Shown one piece after another: positions 43,195 through 52,135 of a DNA stretch of 64,000 nucleotides. The notes beneath the pieces are model-generated. The model worked only from the letters and a program-made list of their open reading frames with translations, did not search any database and was not told the origin of the DNA. The stretch spans positions 5,929,501 to 5,993,500 of the forward strand of contig NZ_CP109583.1 in NCBI RefSeq assembly GCF_036250755.1. Reading direction: 5' to 3'. The stretch's first letter is position 1, and every line of letters begins with the position of its first letter. The position numbers and the translations under genes were made by a program. The stretch is from Streptomyces uncialis (GTDB taxonomy: Bacteria > Actinomycetota > Actinomycetes > Streptomycetales > Streptomycetaceae).

Positions 43195-44388
43195 ATGATC
43201 CGAATGAGTCGGGCGGCCACCGCCGCCGCCCTCACGATGTCGCTCGCCCTGCCGCTCGGCATGGTGGGCACGGCCGCAGCTCAGGACACGTCGGCGTCCG
43301 GCGCGCCGGCCCCGGCGGCGTCCGCCGCGTTCCCTCAACTCCCCGCGCCCACCGGTAAGTACGGAGTGGGCAGCAAGGTGCTGCACCTGGTGGACCGTGA
43401 CCGTGGGGACCCCTGGGTCCCCACCGCCGACGGCCGTGAGCTGATGGTCAGCCTCCACTACCCGGCGGCCCGTCCCGGCAAGGGCGGGACCGGGACCGCC
43501 CGGTACGCCACACTCGACGAGGCGCGGCTGATGGCGGAGGGCTTCGAGATGTCGGGCGCCGTCCCGGCCGACCGCCTGAGCGGGATGCGTACCCACAGCA
43601 AGCCCGACGCCCCGGTGTCCAAGGGCCGTTACCCCCTGGTCATCCTGTCGCCCGGGTTCGGCGCCGCGCGCTGGACCCAGACCAATCTCGCCGAGGATCT
43701 GGCCAGCCGGGGCTATGTCGTGGCCTCCCTGGACCACGCCTACGAGTCGTACGGCACCTCCGTCCCCGGCGGCCGTACCCTGACCTGCGTCTCCTGCCAC
43801 GCGGTGGACCAGGGCGGGGTACCGCTGAGTGTGGTCACCACGACCCGGGCCAAGGATGTGTCGTTCGTCCTCGACCGGCTCACGGGCCCGGACCCCGTCT
43901 GGCGGCACTCCGGGGTGATAGACAAGCGGCGTGTGGGCATGGCCGGACACTCCATCGGCGGCGCGTCCGCCGCCACCGCGATGGTGGGCGACCACCGGGT
44001 CCGCGCGGGGATCAACATGGACGGCGCCTTCTGGGAGAAGCTGCCCGCGGGCGGTCTGAAGGGCCGGCCGTTCATGCTCCTCGGCACCGACGACGAGGTC
44101 CACAGGCCCGGCGGCACCGACCGGACCTGGGACGAGACATGGCCCGGCCTGAACGGCTGGAAGCGCTGGCTCACCGTCTCCGGGTCGAACCACGGGACCT
44201 TCTCCGACACCCCCGTGATCGGCGAGCACTTCGGTCTGCCCGGTGAGCCGTACCCGGCCGCCAGGGCGATCGCGATCACCCGGACCTATGTCTCCGCGTT
44301 CTTCGACCAGCATCTGCGCGGCACCCCGCGTGCCGTGCTCGCCGGACCGACCGCCGCGAACCCGGAGGTGAAGTTCCAGAACCCCTGA
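43195..44388 (+). CDS. Secreted alpha/beta hydrolase (PAF-acetylhydrolase/lipase-like)
   Basis: 397 residues with a signal peptide (about 1-35, MIRMSRAATAAALTMSLALP, cleaved after AAA). The nucleophile elbow GHSIGG places Ser at 253, a probable acid is near 300 in LLGTDDEVH, and His 333 lies in SNHG. PGFGAARWTQ forms the oxyanion region. The fold resembles bacterial PAF-acetylhydrolase and polyester-cleaving hydrolases; substrate is unknown. TACCTT (43183-43188) six bases before the ATG and no ribosome binding site point to a leaderless mRNA, which fixes the start. Confidence 0.88.
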   Translation: MIRMSRAATAAALTMSLALPLGMVGTAAAQDTSASGAPAPAASAAFPQLPAPTGKYGVGSKVLHLVDRDRGDPWVPTADGRELMVSLHYPAARPGKGGTGTARYATLDEARLMAEGFEMSGAVPADRLSGMRTHSKPDAPVSKGRYPLVILSPGFGAARWTQTNLAEDLASRGYVVASLDHAYESYGTSVPGGRTLTCVSCHAVDQGGVPLSVVTTTRAKDVSFVLDRLTGPDPVWRHSGVIDKRRVGMAGHSIGGASAATAMVGDHRVRAGINMDGAFWEKLPAGGLKGRPFMLLGTDDEVHRPGGTDRTWDETWPGLNGWKRWLTVSGSNHGTFSDTPVIGEHFGLPGEPYPAARAIAITRTYVSAFFDQHLRGTPRAVLAGPTAANPEVKFQNP

Positions 44389-44410
44389 CCGGTGGGAACG
44401 GACGGGCGAA

Positions 44411-44734
44411 GTGTACGAACGGCGGTCACCGGTACGGGCTCAGCTGATGTCCGACGGGTCGCTGACCTGCTTCCGTCACCGTGTCACCGCCCTGGGCCGC
44501 CGACGGTTGGCGGGGGCCCAGGCGCGAGGGATCTGGCCCGCCCATGTCTTCGAGGGTTCCACGGCGCTCAAGGACAGAAGACTGGCCCGGACCCTCGACA
44601 ACGCGTCGCTTCCGTCGGGCCTGGGGCGGGCCCTGGCCCGGATGGGCAGGGCTCTGGACTCGGACCATGGCGCGGGTGGGAGCGACGGCCCGGACCACGG
44701 CTCCAGCGGTGGTGGCGGCGGGGGCGGTGACTGA
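44411..44734 (+). CDS. Hypothetical small protein
   Basis: 107 residues from a GTG, with a basic N-terminal half and a Gly-rich end. No family is recognised and no good ribosome binding site is seen. It lies between the hydrolase gene and a strong terminator in the same direction, which gives slight support. It may be non-coding. Confidence 0.3.
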   Translation: MYERRSPVRAQLMSDGSLTCFRHRVTALGRRRLAGAQARGIWPAHVFEGSTALKDRRLARTLDNASLPSGLGRALARMGRALDSDHGAGGSDGPDHGSSGGGGGGGD

Positions 44735-44761
44735 GTCCGGCCCGTGTCGGGGCGGATCCGG

Positions 44762-44799
44762 GCGGGTGGGACCCCGTGACCGACGATGGGGTCCCACCC
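44762..44799. terminator. Terminator between convergent genes
   Basis: Perfect 13-bp stem CGGGTGGGACCCC / GGGGTCCCACCCG with a 12-base loop, just before the end of the minus-strand GNAT gene. It can serve both directions. Confidence 0.8.
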
Positions 44800-44821
44800 G
44801 GGGCCGACCCGGAGCGGGCGG

Positions 44822-45850
44822 TCAGGACGGGCGGTGCTCCCAGCCCCGGGCCGTGCGGGTGAGCTCATGGAACCCGACCGCGGTGAGCGCCGCCAGATCG
44901 TCGGTCTCGTCGGGTGTGACATAGGTCAGCAGCTGGTCGGTGCCGCAGAGGGCCAGCCAGGCGCGGGCCCGGCCGAGCAGCCAGGGGAAGAGCTCCGGGT
45001 GGGCGTCCTCGCGCACGTCGAAGTCGGCGAGGTCGGCGGTGCGCCCCGAGCGGGCGTGCCGTTCGGGCCGGTCGAGGGTGGTGTCGAGCTCGACGTACCC
45101 CAGCTCGTCGGAACCGAGCCGGGCGGTGAGCCGGGTGCCGTGCGCTCCGAGGGTGCGGTGCGTGGTGAGGCCGGGCAGGGGTGCGGCGCGTCCCGGGTCG
45201 GGGAGGTCGTGGAGCGGGGCGAGGAGCAGGATCTCGGTGCCGCCGGTGTGGACGAAGCCCGCCCGCTCCAGGGCCGCGCGGATATGGGGCCACTGCTCGG
45301 GGACGCCGTAGACACCGGGGGCGGGCAGCTGCCCGTCGGCGAGACGGGCCCGGACCCGCCAGCGGTCGAGCTGGGCGAGGGACGCGGACATCAGCAGCCC
45401 GGCGGCCGGGTCGGACCCGTCGTACGGCGGGGAGTCCATGACCGCGTCGGCCGAGTGCACGTCGGGGGAGCCCGCGCCATCGGCGGCAGCGGCTGCGGCG
45501 GACACGGTGTGGGTGTCGGGGGTATCGGCGGTGTCGGTGGTGGGGAGGTGGACGGACCAGGCGAGGTGGCCGGTGTCGCGGTAGTCGGCACCGACCTCGG
45601 AGTCGTCGCGGTAGCGCAGCAGATGCGCGGCGGCGACGATCCGGCGGTGGTGCTCGACGACGAGCGTGACGCGTTCGGCGACCCACGGGTCGGTGACGTA
45701 CTCGTCGGGGCGTCGCTCAAGGCTGCTGATCACGGTGTTGACCGAGACGCCGGCGCCGGGGACGACCGCGGCGACATGGGAGTTGACCAGATCGGTGAGC
45801 TGGTCCCGGTCCTCGCGGCGGAAGGTACGCACAGTCAGGGACGAGGGCAT
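44822..45850 (-). CDS. GNAT-like acetyltransferase
   Basis: 342 residues. The opening SLTVRTFRREDRDQLTDLVN and VAERVTLVVEHHRRIVAAAHLLRY match the start of a GNAT fold, and a second half (from about 175) repeats it, including AALERAGFVHTGGTEILL. An Ala/Asp-rich insert (about 105-140) separates strands. Substrate unknown. GGAGG lies eight bases before the ATG. Confidence 0.8.
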   Translation of the reverse strand: MPSSLTVRTFRREDRDQLTDLVNSHVAAVVPGAGVSVNTVISSLERRPDEYVTDPWVAERVTLVVEHHRRIVAAAHLLRYRDDSEVGADYRDTGHLAWSVHLPTTDTADTPDTHTVSAAAAAADGAGSPDVHSADAVMDSPPYDGSDPAAGLLMSASLAQLDRWRVRARLADGQLPAPGVYGVPEQWPHIRAALERAGFVHTGGTEILLLAPLHDLPDPGRAAPLPGLTTHRTLGAHGTRLTARLGSDELGYVELDTTLDRPERHARSGRTADLADFDVREDAHPELFPWLLGRARAWLALCGTDQLLTYVTPDETDDLAALTAVGFHELTRTARGWEHRPS

Positions 45851-46136
45851 GACGAAAGCCTCCGGGCAGAGGGAGAAGGGGAGGCCGCCATGAGGTGCGG
45901 TACGCCGGTCACCCTAGCAGCCGGGTTCCCAGCGGATCATCGGATTTCGGTGCGGGCCGGGCGGCGGCGTTCCGCATGGCACGCGCACAGGTCAGCCCGT
46001 TCGTGGGAGGTCCGTACCGGGTACGGGGTCCGGGCGAGTGAGGGAGGGGCGGCGGGGGAGACGTACGACCAAGGGCGGAGCCGGGCAGCGACCCCCGACA
46101 GGGTTCAAGGGCCCTGTCGCCCCTTACTCTGCGAAG

Positions 46137-48002
46137 ATGAGCCCCTTCGACCCCAGCGACCCCGACGGCACCGCCGCCGAACGTTCCACCGCCCGTACCA
46201 GGGGCTCAGGCCCGGGTGCCGCCGCCACGAAGCCCACCACGAAGCCCGCTCCCGCAAGTACGGCGCGGGTCGCCGACGACGTACCGGCCGCCGACGCCGT
46301 AAGGGCGGTGGACGGTGACGGGCCGGTGGCCGGTACGCGCCCCGGGACCGGCCGCGATCTGCCGGACGACGAGGGCGGGGTGCTCGGGCGGACGTACCGG
46401 GCGCTGAGTGTCGGGATCGTCTCGGTCGTGCTGCTGATCGCGTTCGAGGCGACGGCCGTGGGGACCGCGATGCCCGTGGCGGCACGGGAGCTGGACGGGG
46501 TGTCGCTGTACGCGTTCGCGTTCTCCGGGTACTTCACCACCAGCCTGTTCGGCATGGTGCTGTCCGGGCAGTGGGCCGACCGCCGGGGACCGCTGGGGCC
46601 GCTCGCCACGGGCATCGTCGCCTTCGGGGCCGGGCTCGCGCTGTCCGGGACGGCCGGGGCGATGTGGCTGTTCATCCTGGGCCGGGCGGTCCAGGGGCTG
46701 GGCGGCGGACTGGTGATCGTCGCGCTGTACGTGGTGGTCAGCAGGGCGTACCCGGAGCGGCTGCGGCCGTCGATCATGGCGGCGTTCGCGGCGAGCTGGG
46801 TGATCCCGTCGGTGGTGGGGCCGCTGGTGTCCGGCCTGGTGACCGAGCATCTGGGCTGGCGGTGGGTGTTCCTGGGCATCCCGGCGCTGGTGCTGGTGCC
46901 GCTGGCCCTCGCCCTGCCCCAGATACGCAGCCGCGCGTCGGGCCCGGCGGAGGCCGCCCCCGAGTCCGCCCCGGACCCCGCACCCGTACCCGCCCCGGAT
47001 CCGGCGTCGGTGTCGGTGGCCGCGACAGCTGCCGTGGCCGTGGCCGGGAAGGGTCCTGACACGGACCGTACTGACGCGGACCTTACTGACGCGGACCGTA
47101 CGAAGGGCCGAACCTCAGGTCGCGTCCCGGGCCGTACCGCAGGTCGAACGAAGGGCCGGGGCCGTACGGAGCGCTGGGCGGGTGGCGGCCGGGGTGTGGT
47201 GCCGGGGCGGCGGATCAGGCTGGCGTTCGGGATCTCGCTCGGGGCGGGCCTGTTGCAGTACGCGGCGCAGGATCTGCGCTGGCTGTCGCTGATCCCGGGG
47301 GTGCTGGGCGCGGCGCTGCTCGTGCCGGCCGCCCTCGGGCTGCTGCCGCGCGGTACGTACCGGGCGGCGCGCGGGTTGCCGTCCGTGGTGCTGCTGCGCG
47401 GGGTGGCGGCGGGGTCGTTCATCGCGGCGGAGTCGTTCGTCCCGCTGATGCTGGTCACCCAGCGCGGACTGTCACCGATGATGGCGGGCCTCTCGCTGGC
47501 CGTGGGCGGGGCGACCTGGGCGCTAGGCAGCTTCGTGCAGTCGCGGCCCCGGGTGGTCCCGTACCGGCACCGGCTGATGTCGTTCGGGATGGCGCTGGTG
47601 GCGGCGTCGATCGCGACCGCGCCGACGGTGCTGATCGAGTCGGTGCCGGTGTGGATCGTGGCGGTGGCGTGGGCGTTCGGGTGCTTCGGGATGGGGCTGG
47701 TGATCTCGTCCACGAGTGTGCTGCTGCTGGAGCTGTCGGCGCCGCACGAGGCGGGCAGCAACTCCGCCGCGCTCCAGATGTCCGACGGGCTGTCGAACGT
47801 GATGCTGCTCGCGATCGGCGGCGCGGCGTTCGCCGCGCTGGGCGGCGGGCAGATCGGGGCGGGTCACGGGGCGGCCGCCACGTCCCAGGCGGCGGCCGGG
47901 GCGAACGCGGGCGCGTTCGTCGCGGTGTTCGTGCCGATGGCCGTGGTGGCGGTCGTCGGGGTGTGGGTGGCGACCCGGATACGGACCTCGAAACCGGCCT
48001 GA
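46137..48002 (+). CDS. MFS multidrug exporter (14-helix type)
   Basis: 621 residues with about 14 helices. The loop 2-3 motif reads GQWADRRGPLGPL, and WVIPSVVGPLVSGLVTEHLGWRW is motif C, typical of drug:H+ antiporters. The N-terminus (about 75 residues) and a mid-protein loop (about 265-345) are low-complexity, the loop with Arg/Thr/Asp repeats. TACTCT (46125-46130) six bases before the ATG with no ribosome binding site suggests a leaderless mRNA. Substrate is unknown. Confidence 0.9.
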   Translation: MSPFDPSDPDGTAAERSTARTRGSGPGAAATKPTTKPAPASTARVADDVPAADAVRAVDGDGPVAGTRPGTGRDLPDDEGGVLGRTYRALSVGIVSVVLLIAFEATAVGTAMPVAARELDGVSLYAFAFSGYFTTSLFGMVLSGQWADRRGPLGPLATGIVAFGAGLALSGTAGAMWLFILGRAVQGLGGGLVIVALYVVVSRAYPERLRPSIMAAFAASWVIPSVVGPLVSGLVTEHLGWRWVFLGIPALVLVPLALALPQIRSRASGPAEAAPESAPDPAPVPAPDPASVSVAATAAVAVAGKGPDTDRTDADLTDADRTKGRTSGRVPGRTAGRTKGRGRTERWAGGGRGVVPGRRIRLAFGISLGAGLLQYAAQDLRWLSLIPGVLGAALLVPAALGLLPRGTYRAARGLPSVVLLRGVAAGSFIAAESFVPLMLVTQRGLSPMMAGLSLAVGGATWALGSFVQSRPRVVPYRHRLMSFGMALVAASIATAPTVLIESVPVWIVAVAWAFGCFGMGLVISSTSVLLLELSAPHEAGSNSAALQMSDGLSNVMLLAIGGAAFAALGGGQIGAGHGAAATSQAAAGANAGAFVAVFVPMAVVAVVGVWVATRIRTSKPA

Positions 48003-48028
48003 CACCACCTGGTACCACGCTGTACCGT
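47999..48028 (+). promoter_or_regulatory. Promoter and operator-like repeat of the toxin-antitoxin operon
   Basis: CTGACA (47999-48004), 18-base spacer and TACCGT (48023-48028). The inverted repeat GGTAC (48011-48015) / GTACC (48022-48026) overlaps the -10, a likely autoregulation site for the RHH antitoxin. Confidence 0.6.
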
Positions 48029-48035
48029 TCGCAGT

Positions 48036-48233
48036 ATGGCTGGTCTGAATGTCAGGTTCACGGACGAGGAGCTGGACTCCCTGCGTGAGCGAGCCGAAGC
48101 CGAGGGCAGAAGCATGCAGTCCTTCGTCCATGACGCGGTGGTCAAGGCGATCAACGAGCACGCCCGGCTGTTCAACGAGGCTGCCGATCATGTGCTGGCC
48201 GTCAGCGAGGAGCTGAACAGGAGGCTGGCCTGA
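48036..48233 (+). CDS. Ribbon-helix-helix antitoxin
   Basis: 65 residues. LNVRFTDEELDSLRERAEAEGRS is a ribbon-helix-helix DNA-binding domain; the C-terminal helix (about 42-65) probably blocks the toxin. It lacks a ribosome binding site, and its ATG is seven bases after the -10 box, so it is leaderless. The toxin gene starts one base after its stop. Confidence 0.88.
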   Translation: MAGLNVRFTDEELDSLRERAEAEGRSMQSFVHDAVVKAINEHARLFNEAADHVLAVSEELNRRLA

Positions 48234-48234
48234 G

Positions 48235-48603
48235 ATGCAGTACCTCACGCTTCCCGAGCTGATGCGTCTCGCGGAACGTCTGGGCACCCCCGAGGTCCGG
48301 GACTACGGTCTGCTCGACTCCGCGCTGGCCCGCCCCCAGTCCAGTGTGTTCGGACAGGACGCCTACCCGGACGTCTGGCATAAGGCCGCCGCGCTCATGG
48401 AGTCCGTCGCTCGCAACCATGGGCTCGTCGACGGCAACAAGCGGCTCGCCTGGTACGCGACCTGGGTCTTCCTGCATCTGAACGGACATCCGCTGGACCC
48501 GGCCTTCGACGTGGACGAGGCCGAGCGGTTCGTACTGGACGTCTGCCAGGGGGCGCTGGACGTGCCCAAGACCGCCGCACGGCTGCCGCTCTTCGCGCGC
48601 TGA
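48235..48603 (+). CDS. Doc/Fic-family toxin
   Basis: 122 residues of the death-on-curing type, small Fic-fold kinases that phosphorylate EF-Tu in the known case. The active-site motif reads HGLVDGNKR (H62, D66, N68, K69, R70), close to the classical H-x-F-x-D/N-x-N-K-R but with Leu in place of Phe. The length is usual for Doc. GGAGG inside the antitoxin end and the one-base gap indicate coupled translation. Confidence 0.9.
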   Translation: MQYLTLPELMRLAERLGTPEVRDYGLLDSALARPQSSVFGQDAYPDVWHKAAALMESVARNHGLVDGNKRLAWYATWVFLHLNGHPLDPAFDVDEAERFVLDVCQGALDVPKTAARLPLFAR

Positions 48604-48809
48604 CGGAACGTGGCGGGCGTACGAGGACGGGCGTCCCGGGAGCGAGGGCCGGTACCGCTCCCGGGACGGTCCGTGGCCGGTTCCCCGACCGGTGTGAGGT
48701 CTCTCGCACTGGGGCCCGGCCGCGCCCCGTTCGGCCGAAGGAGCGCCGGCCGCACCGGTAGGGTGGCCCGGTTGTCATACGTAGCCGAGGCCGACCAAGA
48801 CCGGAGACC

Positions 48810-50594
48810 GTGACTACCACCACCTCCCATCACCTGTCACCCGCCTTCCCCAACCGTGCGCCCTGGGGCACGGCCGGCAAGCTGCGCGCCTGGCAGCACG
48901 GGGCGATGGAGAAGTACCTCCAGGACCAGCCGCGTGACTTCCTCGCCGTGGCGACCCCGGGCGCCGGGAAGACGACCTTCGCGCTCACCCTCGCGTCCTG
49001 GCTGCTCCACCACCATGTCGTGCAGCAGGTCACGGTGGTCGCGCCGACCGAGCACCTCAAGAAGCAGTGGGCGGAGGCGGCGGCCCGGATAGGGATCAAG
49101 CTCGATCCCGAGTACAGCGCGGGCCCGCTCAGCCGTGAGTACCAGGGCGTCGCCGTGACGTACGCGGGGATCGGCGTCCGTCCGATGCTGCACCGCAACC
49201 GTGTCGAGCAGCGCAAGACCCTGGTGATCCTCGACGAGATCCATCACGCCGGTGACTCCAAGTCCTGGGGCGAGGCGTGCCTGGAGGCGTTCGAGCCCGC
49301 GACCCGGCGCCTCGCGCTCACCGGTACACCGTTCCGGTCGGACACCAACCCGATCCCCTTCGTGGCGTACGAGGAGGGCAACGACGGCATCCGGCGTTCC
49401 TCCGCGGACTACACGTACGGCTACGGCAGCGCCCTCGGGGACGGGGTCGTGCGGCCCGTCATCTTCCTCTCGTACAGCGGCAACATGCGCTGGCGTACCA
49501 AGGCCGGTGACGAGATCGCGGCCCGGCTCGGCGAGCCGATGACCAAGGACGCGATCTCGCAGGCGTGGCGCACGGCGCTGGACCCGCGCGGCGACTGGAT
49601 GCCGAACGTGCTGCGCGCCGCGGACCGGCGCCTGAACGAGGTCCGCAAGTCCATCCCCGACGCCGGTGGACTGGTCATCGCCACCGACCAGGACTCGGCC
49701 CGCGCCTACGCCAAACTGATCCGGGAGATCACCGGCGACAAGGCGACGCTGGTCCTGTCGGACGACACCGGCGCCTCGAACCGTATCGACGACTTCAGCC
49801 AGGGTGACGACCGCTGGATGGTCGCGGTGCGCATGGTGTCCGAGGGGGTCGACGTACCCCGGCTGGCCGTCGGCGTCTACGCGACGACCATCTCCACGCC
49901 CCTGTTCTTCGCGCAGGCGGTCGGCCGCTTCGTGCGGTCCCGGCGGCGCGGGGAGACCGCGTCCGTGTTCCTGCCGACCGTCCCCGACCTCCTCGGTTTC
50001 GCCAACGAGATGGAGGTCGAGCGCGACCACGTCCTCGACAAGCCGAAGAAGCACGGCGAGGAGGACCCGTACGCCGAATCCGAGAAGGAGATGGAGGAGG
50101 CGAACAAGGAGCAGGACGAGGACACCGGCGAGCAGGACTCGCTGCCCTTCGAGGCGCTGGAGTCCGACGCCGTCTTCGACCGGGTCCTCTTCGACGGCGC
50201 CGAGTTCGGGATGCAGGCCCACCCGGGCAGCGAGGAGGAGCAGGACTACCTCGGTATCCCGGGACTCCTCGAACCCGACCAGGTGCAGATGCTGCTCCAG
50301 AAGCGGCAGGCCCGCCAGATCGCGCACTCCCGCAAGAAGCCGGACACCGAGGCCGACCTGCTGGAACTGCCCGCCGAACGGCGTCCGGTGGTCTCCCACA
50401 AGGAGCTGCTGGAGCTGCGCAAACAGCTCAACACCCTCGTCGGCGCGTACGTCCACCAGAGCGGCAAGCCGCACGGGGTGATCCACACCGAGCTGCGCCG
50501 GGTCTGCGGCGGCCCGCCCAGCGCGGAGGCCACGGCCGGCCAGCTCCGCCAGCGCGTCGACAAGGTCCGGGAGTGGGCCACCCGGATGCGCTGA
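48810..50594 (+). CDS. Superfamily 2 DEIH-box helicase
   Basis: 594 residues. Walker A TPGAGKT (49-55), motif II DEIH (142-145), motif III TGTPFRSD, and a C-terminal helicase domain ending in the Arg-finger motif AVGRFVRSRRRG. A strongly acidic insert (about 405-445) follows, then a helical C-terminal domain. It resembles the type I restriction/UvsW-like ATPase group; no nuclease or methylase lies nearby. Role in DNA repair or RNA metabolism is open. GTG start with GGAG four bases upstream. Confidence 0.88.
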   Translation: MTTTTSHHLSPAFPNRAPWGTAGKLRAWQHGAMEKYLQDQPRDFLAVATPGAGKTTFALTLASWLLHHHVVQQVTVVAPTEHLKKQWAEAAARIGIKLDPEYSAGPLSREYQGVAVTYAGIGVRPMLHRNRVEQRKTLVILDEIHHAGDSKSWGEACLEAFEPATRRLALTGTPFRSDTNPIPFVAYEEGNDGIRRSSADYTYGYGSALGDGVVRPVIFLSYSGNMRWRTKAGDEIAARLGEPMTKDAISQAWRTALDPRGDWMPNVLRAADRRLNEVRKSIPDAGGLVIATDQDSARAYAKLIREITGDKATLVLSDDTGASNRIDDFSQGDDRWMVAVRMVSEGVDVPRLAVGVYATTISTPLFFAQAVGRFVRSRRRGETASVFLPTVPDLLGFANEMEVERDHVLDKPKKHGEEDPYAESEKEMEEANKEQDEDTGEQDSLPFEALESDAVFDRVLFDGAEFGMQAHPGSEEEQDYLGIPGLLEPDQVQMLLQKRQARQIAHSRKKPDTEADLLELPAERRPVVSHKELLELRKQLNTLVGAYVHQSGKPHGVIHTELRRVCGGPPSAEATAGQLRQRVDKVREWATRMR

Positions 50595-51115
50595 CCCGCG
50601 CGTCGCCCCGTCCGGCCGCCGGCCGTCGGCCGCCCGCCGCCCGTCCCCCGGGCCCTGCTCGGCGCCGGACGCCGGATGCCGGATGCCCGGTGCCGGGGTG
50701 CCGGACGCCGGGCACCGACTGCCGAACACCAGCCACCGGGCACCGGCAGCCACCGGACACCGGCCATCGGCACCCCGTCCGTCCCGGCCACTCCCGGCCG
50801 CCCCGGTGGGCGCCCCGTGCAACGCGGGTTACGCGTGCCCTCGTGCGAATCGGGAGCAACCGGACGCTACTCGCGGGTCCATGACCGGATTCTGGACGGA
50901 GTCTTCCGCTGAGCGGACCGGATCGCTACTGTCCCGGCAACGCACACGCCCCGTGGCAGCGTCGCCGCGGAGCGCAGCCGGTGTGCCGGGGGCACTGCGC
51001 CCGCAGGCCCCGGGTCGCCTTGGCTACCGGCAGCCTCCGGCAGGTGTCGCCCAGGGACGGGCGCCGCGGACCGTGGAGGACGCCGCGACCCCTCATCACC
51101 GAAGGAGTGGGCGTC
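50595..51115. other. Gap before the IclR gene with degenerate GCCGG repeats
   Basis: From 50640 to 50800 the sequence is made of imperfect GCCGGATGCCGG / CACCGGGCACCGG units, with mirror-like symmetry around 50710. No credible gene frame is seen. The rest up to 51115 holds the IclR upstream region; GAAGGAG (51101-51107) is its ribosome binding site. Confidence 0.5.
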
Positions 51116-51757
51116 GTGACCGCGGAGACTTCTCAGACGCTCGACCGAGGACTACGGGTCCTCAAGCTGCTCGCCGACACCGACCACGGTCTGACCGTGA
51201 CCGAACTGTCCACCAAGCTCGGCGTGAACCGTACCGTCGTCTACCGGCTGCTGGCCACGCTGGAACAGCACGCCCTGGTCCGCCGTGACCTCGGCGGCCG
51301 GGCCCGGGTCGGGCTCGGGGTGCTGCGGCTCGGCCGCCAGGTGCACCCCCTGGTCCGGGAGGCCGCGCTGCCCGCGCTGCGCGCCCTGGCCGAGGACATC
51401 GGCGCGACCGCGCATCTCACCCTGGTCGACGGCAGCGAGGCCCTCGCGGTCGCGGTCGTCGAACCCACCTGGACCGACTACCACGTGGCGTACCGCACCG
51501 GGTTCCGGCATCCGCTGGACCGGGGCGCCGCCGGGAAGGCCATACTCGCCGCACGTCAGGGCCTGCTGGTGGACCCCGGCTACACCCTCACGCACGGCGA
51601 GCTGGAGGCCGGGGCGAGCGGCGCGGCGGCTCCGCTGCGCGGGGTCACCGGGGTGGAGGGGAGCGTCGGGGTCGTGATGCTCTCCGACTCGGTGCCGGAG
51701 CGGGTGGGGCAGCGGGTGGTGGACGCGGCCCGCGAGGTCGCGGACGCCCTGCGCTGA
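51116..51757 (+). CDS. IclR-family transcriptional regulator
   Basis: 213 residues, slightly short for the family. The winged helix-turn-helix is at about 5-65 (TLDRGLRVLKLLADTDHGLTV, then LGVNRTVVYRLLATLE). The effector domain has VAYRTGFRHPLDRGAAGKAIL. The GTG at 51116 follows GGAG by eight bases. Target genes are unknown; neighbours do not form an obvious pathway. Confidence 0.88.
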   Translation: MTAETSQTLDRGLRVLKLLADTDHGLTVTELSTKLGVNRTVVYRLLATLEQHALVRRDLGGRARVGLGVLRLGRQVHPLVREAALPALRALAEDIGATAHLTLVDGSEALAVAVVEPTWTDYHVAYRTGFRHPLDRGAAGKAILAARQGLLVDPGYTLTHGELEAGASGAAAPLRGVTGVEGSVGVVMLSDSVPERVGQRVVDAAREVADALR

Positions 51758-51762
51758 GCCGC

Positions 51763-52105
51763 CCCGGTACGGCGGCCCCGATACGGCGCGCCGAAACCGC
51801 GGCCCCGGTACGACGGCCCGGTACCGCGGCCCCGATACGGGCGCCCCGAAACCGCGGCCCCGATACGGCGGACCCCCGGTACGGCGGTCCCGGTACGGTG
51901 CGCCCGGGTACGGCAGCACCACCCCGCGTACGACGCCCGCCGCACAGCGCTCCCGTACGGAGCACGTGCGTCGGGCCGGACCCCGGGCCGGATACCGGGG
52001 CTGAACCCAGGCCGGACCTCGCGCTGAACCCGGGCCGGACCCCGGGCCGGACCCAGGCCGGACCCAGGCCGGACCCCGCGCCTGAACCCGGCCCGGAACT
52101 CGGCG
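51763..52105. repeat. Two blocks of degenerate tandem repeats
   Basis: First block (51763-51915): about ten imperfect units of GCGGCCCCGRTACGGC. Second block (51970-52105): units of GGGCCGGACCC and CCAGGCCGGAC. They fill the gap between the IclR and protease genes up to the leaderless promoter of the latter (TAAGGT, 52124-52129). Confidence 0.7.
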
Positions 52106-52135
52106 CGGGACACCCGGTGCCCGTAAGGTTGCGGG

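Noticed and set aside
48810..50594. Type I restriction or phage-defence system around the DEIH helicase
   Set aside because: No methylase, specificity subunit or nuclease lies nearby; the neighbouring toxin-antitoxin pair is not enough to call a defence island.
51763..52105. Possible small genes in the GGCCCCGRTACGGC repeats
   Set aside because: Frames translate to simple Arg/Gly/Pro repeats without starts or ribosome binding sites; the protease promoter follows directly.
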